Assembly: GCA_965369635.1 (NCBI GenBank)
Contig: CBDURC010000019.1
Location: 1-21,901, forward strand
Direction of reading: 5' to 3'
Length of the DNA: 21,901 bases
Source: UBA3071 sp965369635
GTDB taxonomy: Bacteria; Chloroflexota; Anaerolineae; UBA3071
The notes below the pieces were generated by a model. The model did no database searches. It was not told the origin of the DNA and saw nothing but the letters and a program-made list of their open reading frames with translations. The position numbers and the translations under genes were made by a program. Below are positions 1 through 6,385 of the stretch, piece by piece (positions within the stretch are counted from its first letter, which is position 1; each line of letters begins with the position of its first letter).

Positions 1-72
1 AGCCAGAGCCAGTGCTACTGACCATGCAATGCACACCAGAAGGGATTTGGACGGGCTGAATATGGCAGACAT
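1..72 (-). CDS. Partial CDS, N-terminus of a secreted or membrane protein (runs off left edge)
   Basis: Only the first 24 codons are inside the window. Reading leftward from the ATG at 72-70 they give a start with two Lys/Ser-type residues (FSPSKS) followed by an uninterrupted hydrophobic run (LLVCIAWSVALALA). That is the layout of a signal peptide or a first transmembrane helix. A good ribosome binding site (GGAAAGGAG) ends about 10 nt before the ATG, and a strong sigma70-like promoter lies upstream at 195-223 on the same strand. These three signals together support a real gene start despite the short length. The function cannot be told from 24 residues; a binding protein, permease or other exported protein is possible. 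No stop codon interrupts the frame up to the edge. Confidence 0.55.
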   Translation of the reverse strand, partial: MSAIFSPSKSLLVCIAWSVALALA

Positions 73-142
73 GGGATCACCGCTCCTTTCCAGAAGATAG
101 ACGACTGCTGCCGAACGGTCACGACTGACGGTGACAAGCACG

Positions 143-161
143 GGCTAGCCCGGGCGGGCTA
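143..161. repeat. GC-rich hairpin in the leader of the left-edge gene
   Basis: TAGCCC (146-151) and GGGCTA (156-161) pair over a 4-nt GGGC loop; the overlapping GGGCTAGCCC (143-152) is itself palindromic. The element lies between the promoter at 195-223 and the ATG at 72. It could be a leader structure or an operator. No U-tract follows, so it is not an obvious terminator. Confidence 0.35.
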
Positions 162-194
162 CTGCGGGGGGCCTCGTCGACACGAGACTAACAT

Positions 195-223
195 AGTATA
201 GCATAGTATTGCTGCTAAGTCAA
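195..223 (-). promoter_or_regulatory. Strong sigma70-like promoter for the left-edge gene
   Basis: On the minus strand, TTGACT (223-218) is followed after exactly 17 bp by TATACT (200-195). Each box matches the consensus at 5 of 6 positions. The predicted start is near 188, leaving about 115 nt of leader before the ATG at 72. The AT-rich box stands out from its GC-rich surroundings. Confidence 0.6.
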
Positions 224-254
224 GTATACGTAAATCCGCAACTCACTCTGCTAT

Positions 255-1016
255 CCCCCCGGCGATATTCTTGGGGCCAGCATCCCGGTGACGCTGGCCG
301 GCGGCATCGTGCAGGCTAACGCCGAAGCGCTGAGCGGCATCATTCTGCACCAACTCAAGAGCAAGGGGGCACCAATCATCTCTGGCTTCGGGGCGATTCC
401 CCTGGACATGAAAACAGGCACCTTTTCGTACGGCGCACCCGAGCTTCGACTGACCAATTCAGCCTTCGCCGACATCTATCACTATTACGGCATTCCCATG
501 TGGTCAACCGTCGGCAGTGATGCCCACTGTCTCGATGCGCAGGCGGCCATGGAGCACGCTTTCGGCACTCTGATGTCCGCCCTGGATGGGGCAAACCTGA
601 TCCACGATATCGGCTATCTGGGGCAGGGGCTGCTTGGCAATCCCGCCGCCATCGTCATGTGTGATGAGATCATCAGCTACGTGAAGCGGGTTATGCGGGG
701 CTTTGATCTCGGCCGGGAGAAGATGGCCCTTGACGTGATCCGCAAGGTCGGGCCGGGCGGTAACTTCTTGACCGTGATGCACACCAAGACTCACTTTCAG
801 CAAGAACTCTGGCGGCCCAAGTTCGTAAATCGCGACAGTCCCAGGGCCTGGATGGAGAAGGGGGGCAAAACTTACAGTGAGATTGTAACGCTGAAGGCTC
901 TCGAGATCCTTGAGACCCACCGGCCCGAGCCACTGCCGGACGACGTTCGTCAGAAGATCAACGAGATTGCCAAAGAGGCCCAGGAGGCACTGGCAACCAT
1001 GCAGTTCGTGGCATGA
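255..1016 (+). pseudogene. 5'-truncated MttB-family (trimethylamine/glycine betaine) corrinoid methyltransferase
   Basis: MttB-family enzymes (COG5598) move a methyl group from a quaternary or tertiary amine to a corrinoid protein in the cytoplasm. This fragment corresponds to the C-terminal half: family members are about 480-500 residues, and only about 255 remain. Family-like blocks include GASIPVTLAGGIVQANAEAL at the start, GSDAHCLDAQAAMEHAF, then GANLIHDIGYLGQG in the middle. The open frame begins just after a TAA at 231-233, and family-like sequence is already present before the first possible start (GTG at 288). The N-terminal half is therefore missing rather than mis-annotated. No ribosome binding site precedes the GTG. 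The remaining frame has no internal TAG, so there is no sign of pyrrolysine in this part. It ends with TGA, about 170 bp before the racemase gene. It is either a deletion/insertion remnant or, less likely, an assembly join. Confidence 0.8.
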
Positions 1017-1082
1017 CAGGGAGTGATGGCCAGCCCGAAGAGGTGGTAGACACAATACAAGCCGTAATTGGTATTAGCAAGT

Positions 1083-1137
1083 CGTGAAACGTGAAACGTG
1101 ATGCGTGAAATCCTCTCATCACGTTTCACGCATCACG
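1083..1137. repeat. Palindromic GTGAAACGTG-type intergenic repeat
   Basis: CGTGATGCGTGAAA (1097-1110) is the exact reverse complement of TTTCACGCATCACG (1124-1137). The overlapping CGTGAAACGTGA (1090-1101) pairs exactly with TCACGTTTCACG (1119-1130). The left arm also holds tandem CGTGAAA units from 1083. The element fills most of the gap between the MttB remnant and the racemase gene. It looks like a dispersed REP-type repeat rather than a terminator, since no T-tract follows. Confidence 0.7.
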
Positions 1138-1187
1138 CACACAAGCACCCGTGCGAATGCCTGAAATCCTGATAAGGAGACAGTTCA

Positions 1188-1973
1188 ATGTACCGCAACA
1201 GAGATATGGGCATCAACCACATCAAGGCTCGTAAGGACCATCGCTGCTACGGCATGGGCCTGGGCATCATCATCCTGGACGACCTCTACCCCGGCTTCCC
1301 CGGCGACGTGCGCAACGCCAGCGCTCACCCCTTTCCCATCCAGTACGAGATCGCCGAGGGAGTGGACATCCTGGCCCTGGTTCACGCAGAGGACAAGTCG
1401 CCCTGTCTGGAGCCGATCAAGCGGGCGGCCAAGAAGCTGGAAAGCATGGGCTGTCGGGCCATCGCCGCCGAGTGTGGCTACTTGGCCTACTTTCAGAAGG
1501 AGATAGCGGGCTATGTGGACGTCTCGGTGTTTATGTCAAGCCCACTGCAGGTGCCTTTTGCCCAGCAACTCATCGGCCCTGACAAGGTAGTGGGTATCCT
1601 GGCAGCGCGGGAAAAGCAATTGACACAAGCGCACCTGGAGGCCATCGGTATTCAGATCGGCAGCAACTACATCATAACCGGGGCCGAAGACGATGGTCAA
1701 TGCCTGGAGTTCGAGCACCTGTGGTACGAACCCAAGCGGACTGATCCGCCAGGGGCCTACTATGACAAGGCAGAGAAGGAATTCGTGCAGGTCGCCGTTG
1801 ATTTCTACCATGCCTACCGCAACATGGGGGCCATGACGTTGGAATGCACCGGTATGCAGCCCTTCGCCCGTGCCATCCAGCGGGAGGTTGATATCCCCAT
1901 CTTCAGTTGGGGCACGCTGCTGGACTACGCCTACTCGGTAGTGGTGCACCGCGATTACTACGGGCATGTGTGA
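1188..1973 (+). CDS. Aspartate/glutamate racemase superfamily protein
   Basis: This 261-residue protein resembles the Asp/Glu/hydantoin racemase superfamily, which uses two cysteines as acid-base pair in a two-lobed fold. Candidate catalytic cysteines sit in the expected places: C96 in AAECGYL and C220 in LECTGMQPF, one per lobe. The region IGPDKVVGILAA (about 129-140) begins the second lobe, as in relatives. The ATG is well supported by AAGGAG about 9 nt upstream. The gene lies between an MttB remnant and a methylaspartate ammonia-lyase remnant on the same strand, so the three probably once formed one amino-acid/methylamine cluster. The substrate is unknown, and many family members of this kind have never been assayed. 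It is the only gene of the three that is intact. It could still be a non-racemase member such as a maleate isomerase or decarboxylase. Confidence 0.8.
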   Translation: MYRNRDMGINHIKARKDHRCYGMGLGIIILDDLYPGFPGDVRNASAHPFPIQYEIAEGVDILALVHAEDKSPCLEPIKRAAKKLESMGCRAIAAECGYLAYFQKEIAGYVDVSVFMSSPLQVPFAQQLIGPDKVVGILAAREKQLTQAHLEAIGIQIGSNYIITGAEDDGQCLEFEHLWYEPKRTDPPGAYYDKAEKEFVQVAVDFYHAYRNMGAMTLECTGMQPFARAIQREVDIPIFSWGTLLDYAYSVVVHRDYYGHV

Positions 1974-1974
1974 C

Positions 1975-1994
1975 TCGACAATGTTCGACAATGT
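1975..1994 (+). repeat. 10-bp perfect tandem duplication
   Basis: TCGACAATGT occurs twice in direct succession (1975-1984, 1985-1994), just after the racemase stop codon and before the AAGG of the next ribosome binding site. It looks like a small replication slippage event and widens the gap between the two genes. Confidence 0.6.
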
Positions 1995-2002
1995 TAAGGT
2001 AA

Positions 2003-2500
2003 ATGGCCAAAATCACTGACATCCTGACCGTACTGGCTGTGGGCAGTTACTACTACGACGACCTGGCCGCCTTGCAGGCCCGCTCTATCCCCCCGGCCGA
2101 GAGGTACACGGCAGCCCCCGTCACCCCCGGCTTTCGGGCTGTGCGGGAGGTGGCGGAAGCGGTCTCTGTGGGCCTGGTCTTGGATGATGGTCGAGTGGCC
2201 TGGGGCGACTGCGTGGCCGTGGAATTCAGCGGCAAAGCGGGCCGCGATCTGGTCTTCCGTAGCGAAGCGGGCATGAAGACGATCCAGCGCACCGTAGCTC
2301 GGGCACTCCAGGGCCGCGAGATCACGAGCTTTCGCGAACTTGCCACCGAAGTGGACGCTTTGGTTGAGTCTGTAGAAATAAGCCGGCCGCTTCCCTCATC
2401 CGAAGCAGAAGGCGAGCGAAAAGGATTATCCCGCCGCGACCTGCTGACGGCGCCAGCTCGGTTATTGCAGTCAACCGCACGAGCTTGGCCATCAGCCTAG
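2003..2500 (+). pseudogene. 3'-truncated methylaspartate ammonia-lyase (N-terminal domain only)
   Basis: Methylaspartate ammonia-lyase (EC 4.3.1.2) converts 3-methylaspartate to mesaconate in the glutamate mutase fermentation route. The first 130 residues match the enzyme's N-terminal capping domain: ITDILTVLAVGSYYYDD, then VTPGFRAVREVAEAVSVGLV, then DDGRVAWGDCVAVEFSGKAG, then LQGREITSFREL. The family is about 413 residues, but this frame stops at 165. The whole TIM-barrel is missing, with the residues known from the Clostridium tetanomorphum enzyme (His194, Lys331 and metal ligands Asp238, Glu273, Asp307). The last 30 residues (from about SSEAEGERKG) do not look like the family to me and may be unrelated readthrough. 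An AAGG lies shortly upstream of the ATG. As it stands it cannot be an active lyase. Confidence 0.8.
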
Positions 2501-2844
2501 TTGATGTCAGAGAGGCATTGCGAGAGGTGCGACCTCTTGCAGCGTGTCGGGCTTGTACATGAAGACGCAAGGGCGCGGTTGGGGTCGGAGGAGATGGACA
2601 TCTGCAGCAACCGGCGAAAGTGGCGAACCTGTGTAGGCTCGGCCTCTAAGTAGGTTGCGGCCGCGACGTCATTCTATGCATCTGCCATCTCTTCCAATGC
2701 GCGCATGCGCGAGATAGGTCGTCCCACTCGGAAGAGCACCACCTCGGCCGACGTGGGCTGGGCAATCCCCAAGGGCGGCTGCAAGGCTGTTTCTGCGAAC
2801 TCCCAATGGGCCTACGGCACCATGACTCCTCTGAGCTTGAACAT
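2497..2844 (-). pseudogene. Unidentified reading frame interrupted by two in-frame TAG codons
   Basis: An ATG at 2844-2842 has a good ribosome binding site (CCAGGAG, 7 nt spacing) and lies about 80 bp after the stop of the UroD-like gene on the same strand. The frame reads MFKLRGVMVP, then TAG (2814-2812), then coding-like sequence AHWEFAETALQPPLGIAQPT continuing to EEMADA. A second TAG follows (2676-2674), then NDVAAATYLEAEPTQVRHFR onward, until a third TAG at 2499-2497. The last stretch may also contain a frameshift, because another frame there gives MYKPDTLQEV. I do not recognise the protein. TAG ends several intact genes here, so the simplest view is a decayed gene. Amber readthrough is an outside alternative. 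Confidence 0.4.
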
Positions 2845-2925
2845 GACTTTCTCCTGGCTTCTCGCAGGTGTCGGTGGCACTCGTCCAAGTCATGGGGCTG
2901 GTAGGGCGCTTTCCATAATGAAGCG

Positions 2926-4071
2926 CTAATAGGCACCGTAGGCTTGCCAGGCTTCCCACATGGCCATGACATTCTCCGGAGGGACATCTGGCTGGATGTC
3001 GTGTACTGCAGCAAAGACAAAGCCGCCGCCAGGAGCCAGTGCATCGATATTTCGTCTGACGTCCGCCTTGACCTCCAGTGGGGTGCCCGTACCTAGAACA
3101 CGTTGCGTATCCACACCGCCTCCCCAGAAGACCAGATCCCGCCCAAACTCCTGCTTCAACTCTCGCAAGTCCATTCCGGCAGAGCTAATCTGCACCGGAT
3201 TGAGGATGTCGATGCCGGCGTCAATGAAATCCCCTATGAGGGGGCGCACCGCGCCGCAGGAGTGGAAGAACAACTTCACCGGGGCCAACTCCTTCACGAA
3301 GGAGAACAGACGCTGATGGCGTGGTTTGATAAGGGTGCGGTAGGTCTCAGGAGACATGAGAAGCGAGTTCTGGCCTGCCAGGTCGTCAGCTTCGATGACA
3401 ACGTCAGCCAAGTCCCCCACCAGCTTGAGAGCTCGCTCCCAGAAAGCGCTCTTGAAGTCTACCATTCTGTCGAGCATATAGGCAGCATACTTCTGGTTGG
3501 CGGCTAGGTCTACGTAGAATTGCTCATAGCCCCGCAGCCAGGAATACATCTCCGCGATTCCGGCTGAGGGGCCCGCCAGGACAACGGCCTTTCCTTTCGA
3601 GGCCTCTGCTTCTGCCTGTGCCCGTAGCGTGGCGAAGCGCTGATCGTCCAACGGATCAGGGAAGCGATAGGCTTTCAGCTCAGCCAGTGAGTCAGCGTTT
3701 ACCAGCGGGTGCTGGTACATGTCATAGTAGAAGCCGCCGTCTTTGGGCTTGCGCCAGCCGATGCCCCATTCGTCAACGTAGGCCTCATATGCGCCTTCGT
3801 CCATGAAAACGTACTCAAACCCAGACGCTCTGCCAGGCATCAGGAGCCGGAAGTCGGCCTCCAGCCGTTGGGCCAGATCCTCGTCCACAACCGCCAGTTG
3901 CTCAGCCATCGCCATAATGCGCGGTTCAGTTGCGGGCATTCCAAGATGTTGGCGCAGGTTTCGATACGCGGTGACGTGCATGGTGGTTAGGCCCGTGCCT
4001 CCAAGGTCGAAAGGCACGTGGTCCGGCTCTTGGTGGTTCAACGCCCGTTGAACGCGTTCAGATGAGTTCAT
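2926..4071 (-). CDS. UroD/MtaA-like (COG0407) family protein
   Basis: This 381-residue protein belongs to the uroporphyrinogen decarboxylase superfamily, in the branch containing the corrinoid methyltransferases MtaA/CmuA rather than heme-pathway HemE. The start MNSSERVQRALNHQEPDHVP is the usual opening of this branch. The barrel continues to FFHSCGAV (H270, C272), which gives two of the three zinc ligands seen in MtaA. The C-terminal block is GGGFVFAAVHDIQPDVPPEN. Where its paralogue at 20,448 has Cys375, this protein has Ala354, so the third ligand appears to be absent. A GGGAGAGA motif precedes the ATG by about 6 nt. No corrinoid protein or methyl acceptor gene lies beside it. It could be a methyltransferase on a small molecule, but the family has many members of unknown role. 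It sits among broken genes yet is intact itself. Confidence 0.82.
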   Translation of the reverse strand: MNSSERVQRALNHQEPDHVPFDLGGTGLTTMHVTAYRNLRQHLGMPATEPRIMAMAEQLAVVDEDLAQRLEADFRLLMPGRASGFEYVFMDEGAYEAYVDEWGIGWRKPKDGGFYYDMYQHPLVNADSLAELKAYRFPDPLDDQRFATLRAQAEAEASKGKAVVLAGPSAGIAEMYSWLRGYEQFYVDLAANQKYAAYMLDRMVDFKSAFWERALKLVGDLADVVIEADDLAGQNSLLMSPETYRTLIKPRHQRLFSFVKELAPVKLFFHSCGAVRPLIGDFIDAGIDILNPVQISSAGMDLRELKQEFGRDLVFWGGGVDTQRVLGTGTPLEVKADVRRNIDALAPGGGFVFAAVHDIQPDVPPENVMAMWEAWQAYGAY

Positions 4072-4167
4072 TCTCTCTCCCTCGCTCTGCGGGACTCAGC
4101 TCCTTCCGGAGCGGCGTTGGCTTTGGGATGCCCAGCAGGATCCACATTGAGACTCGACCCTATAGCG

Positions 4168-4560
4168 CACCGAGCCCACGCCATCGTCAAGGGTGACAAT
4201 CGCTTCCATCATCTTAGCTGCCTAGGCCGAGAGCAGGAACAAGGCAACCTTTCCCATGTCCTGGGCCGTAATGCTTGCCTTCAACGCTGAGGGCTTCTCA
4301 CGGAAGATCGGGGTCCCCGCCTCAGCGACATTAGGTCCGCTTCGCTGTGCCCAAGCGACAACTGTCAACCGTTCATTGGCTCGAACCCGCCAGGACCGTA
4401 TCCGGACGTGTAGTGCTCACTCGGATACGAAGCTCCCCGAGTTGCGTAGCCAAGGCACGGGCTAGCGTCCGTTCGTCCCACGCGCTCGCGTGGGAGAGGC
4501 TCCTGTCCGATGCCGCGACCAGTCGATTCTTCCGCCGGTCGGACGCCTCCGCCTAGTAGA
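4168..4560 (-). pseudogene. Decayed short-chain dehydrogenase, C-terminal part (frameshift and stop)
   Basis: Two frames on the minus strand together read like the C-terminal half of an SDR, possibly of the kind fused in rhamnulose-1-phosphate aldolase/dehydrogenase. One frame gives SHASAWDERTLARALATQLG and RIRVSTTRPDTVLAGSSQ and then hits TGA. A second frame takes over near 4,375 and gives AGTPIFREKPSALKASITAQ, DMGKVALFLLSA, an in-frame TAG at 4224-4222, then AAKMMEAIVTLDDGVGSV. The order matches helix alpha-5, the substrate loop, and the terminal dehydrogenase motif of SDRs (FLxSxxAxxxTGxxxTVDGG). The N-terminal Rossmann glycine motif is not seen. It lies downstream of the PHP hydrolase in the same direction, so it may once have been the last gene of that cluster. 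Confidence 0.55.
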
Positions 4561-4939
4561 GACTAGATGGCTTGCAGTTGTGGGGCACCAAGCGCCGAGG
4601 AAGGCTCGCTTGGAGGAGGCAGCGGCCACGTACTGGGTGGATTGCCAGCCGGTTTCCAGATAGCGTGCAGCCAGTACCCTGCGAGTCACCCCGGTGATGC
4701 CCTCTCCGGTAGCCATGGGGCCGCAAGCTGGGGCAGTGCAGAAGGGTTTCGGACGTGACTAGCCGACCCTCCGGCAGTCAACGATTGTGCTGGACAGTGC
4801 CCGCGAACCCATCCTGCTTGGTCTTGACCAAACCTGGCCCCTTCACACTCAACCCCGCCGCTGCTTGTGTCAGAACATCGCTGGTCGCAGAGCTGGCGTA
4901 GCTTTGGACTTATGTCGGTTTGATGGACTGTGGCACGAT
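4561..4939. other. Non-coding or decayed stretch without recognisable gene
   Basis: This 379-bp stretch lies between the SDR remnant and the PHP hydrolase stop codon. Short open frames occur on both strands, but none has a ribosome binding site, a family-like motif or coherent composition. It may be the lost N-terminal part of the SDR or a further eroded gene. I see no hairpin with a T-tract that would end the long minus-strand operon. Confidence 0.4.
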
Positions 4940-6382
4940 CTATGGCTCCCCTGACGTGGCAATGGCCACGTAGATGGGATTGGACAGGGCTCGCCGCAAC
5001 AGTGCTTGCGGATTGCGGGTGGCCTTCCCGCCGTTCGGCTCGACCAACTCGAGCCGGTAGAAAGTGTCGCTAACCGGCCGGGCCTGCCAGTGGAAGGTGA
5101 AATCGTCGCTCTCGACAGACACACTGTTCATCCCCTCACTGGACACAATCCTCAGCACCAGTCCCCTTCCACCGGCCACATGGGCGCGCAGCATCACAGG
5201 TTGGCCGGCGGCAGTGATTAGCTCACCTCCCATCATGACCTCGTACAGCTCATCCCCATCTGCATCGGCGGCCAGGTGTAGCTCAGGCCCTTGCGGATCC
5301 TTGGAGACGAAGACACGCCCAGCCTGTATGCCACCCAGGATGCCTGGCGTCGAAAGCTCCTCGGCGTAGACCCAGGTTGTTGGCGTGCCGATGTCATAAG
5401 ACTTGGGCTCTCCGGTGAAAGGCTCTACATGTTTGTCACTTCCCCCAACTGCTACCACCCGCCGCCCCTGCAAAAGCAGACTGTCCCACAAGGTCAGCGA
5501 TTGATGGTTGTTCGATTCCCAGACGCCCTGCCATACTTCCACACAAGCGAAGGGCAAGTTGGAGCTATACTCCCAGGGAGGGCCGTTATCCTTGGGATGG
5601 TTGACGGAGAACAGCCCGCCATCAGCATGCACGGCGTCAATGATTCGGGTCATCGTGGCATCATCACGACAGCGGAACTCCTGCCCGCTGTGCGCGCCCC
5701 ACACGTTGGCGTGGCCGTAGTAGGTGGTAATCTCCTGACCGGGGATGAGCAGCAGGCCATCGCCGCTGGCCGCTGTCAGGTGAGCCCAATGGCTGACGGT
5801 GTTGTGGTCCGTCACCGCCACGAAATCAAGCCCCTGTGCTCGAGCTGTCGCCGCCAGGTCGGCGATCGACCCGGTCGCGTCGGAGTGGTGAGTGTGGCTC
5901 TGAAGGTCGCCGCGGTACCACCTGGGGTCATACCATCCCGGGCGCGGAACCGACGGTGACGGAGCCGAGCGCTCTGGTTCGCCGGCACCGGCTGACAGCG
6001 TAACGTCGACGCGGTAGTGGCAACCCTCCGGCACGATGTGGTAGAGCCCCAGGATAATGTGCCAAGTGCCCCGGTAGATCGGACCGGGCAGGTAGCCCGG
6101 GGTAGCGTCCACCAGCCCGATGGTGAACTCGGATCGGTCGCTCCCGCTCCAGCCGCGGAAGCCCTGCCCCTGGAACACCGTAGCGCCGCGCGGGTCGAAC
6201 ACCCCGATGTCCACGACGTTTCCTCTGCCGGCCGGCTCAGCGGCACTGACCCGATGGGTGTACGTGTAGCGAACCGTCAGCCGGCGGATCCCTGACGGGA
6301 CAACAAAGGGGAGAAGAAGGTAATCGCTGGTTGCTTTGTCCGCCAGAGTGACAGTGTCTGTAAGCGTATAAGATTGCGACAT
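4940..6382 (-). CDS. CehA/McbA-type PHP-domain metallohydrolase
   Basis: This 480-residue protein has an N-terminal beta-sandwich of about 155 residues, a PHP phosphoesterase domain (about 156-330) and a C-terminal beta-rich tail. Metal-site motifs are all visible: SHTHHSD (H163, H165), TDHN (D192, H193), PGQEITTYYGH (E217, H224), NHP (H262) and GGSDKH (D316, H318). CehA/McbA relatives carry out metal-dependent hydrolysis of carbamate or phosphate-type esters; the substrate here is not known. No signal peptide is seen, so it is probably cytoplasmic. Its ATG lies 3 bp after the stop codon of the mannosidase upstream, and its AAGGAG lies inside the end of that gene, so the two are almost certainly translationally coupled. 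The operon context suggests it removes a substituent from an imported glycan, which is inference. It ends with TAG. Confidence 0.85.
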   Translation of the reverse strand: MSQSYTLTDTVTLADKATSDYLLLPFVVPSGIRRLTVRYTYTHRVSAAEPAGRGNVVDIGVFDPRGATVFQGQGFRGWSGSDRSEFTIGLVDATPGYLPGPIYRGTWHIILGLYHIVPEGCHYRVDVTLSAGAGEPERSAPSPSVPRPGWYDPRWYRGDLQSHTHHSDATGSIADLAATARAQGLDFVAVTDHNTVSHWAHLTAASGDGLLLIPGQEITTYYGHANVWGAHSGQEFRCRDDATMTRIIDAVHADGGLFSVNHPKDNGPPWEYSSNLPFACVEVWQGVWESNNHQSLTLWDSLLLQGRRVVAVGGSDKHVEPFTGEPKSYDIGTPTTWVYAEELSTPGILGGIQAGRVFVSKDPQGPELHLAADADGDELYEVMMGGELITAAGQPVMLRAHVAGGRGLVLRIVSSEGMNSVSVESDDFTFHWQARPVSDTFYRLELVEPNGGKATRNPQALLRRALSNPIYVAIATSGEP

Positions 6383-6385
6383 AAT

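Noticed and set aside
504..1055. 183-residue minus-strand open frame
   Set aside because: It is antisense to the MttB-family remnant, which has clear family motifs; the antisense frame has none.
2497..2844. Pyrrolysine-containing gene
   Set aside because: TAG is used as the ordinary terminator of several intact genes in the window, and no pyl genes are seen; kept only as a point to exclude.
2926..4071. Annotation as heme-pathway uroporphyrinogen decarboxylase (HemE)
   Set aside because: The opening and the HSCG motif are those of the MtaA/CmuA-like branch, and no heme biosynthesis gene is nearby.
5291..5959. 222-residue plus-strand open frame
   Set aside because: It is a shadow of the PHP metallohydrolase on the other strand, whose metal motifs are complete.
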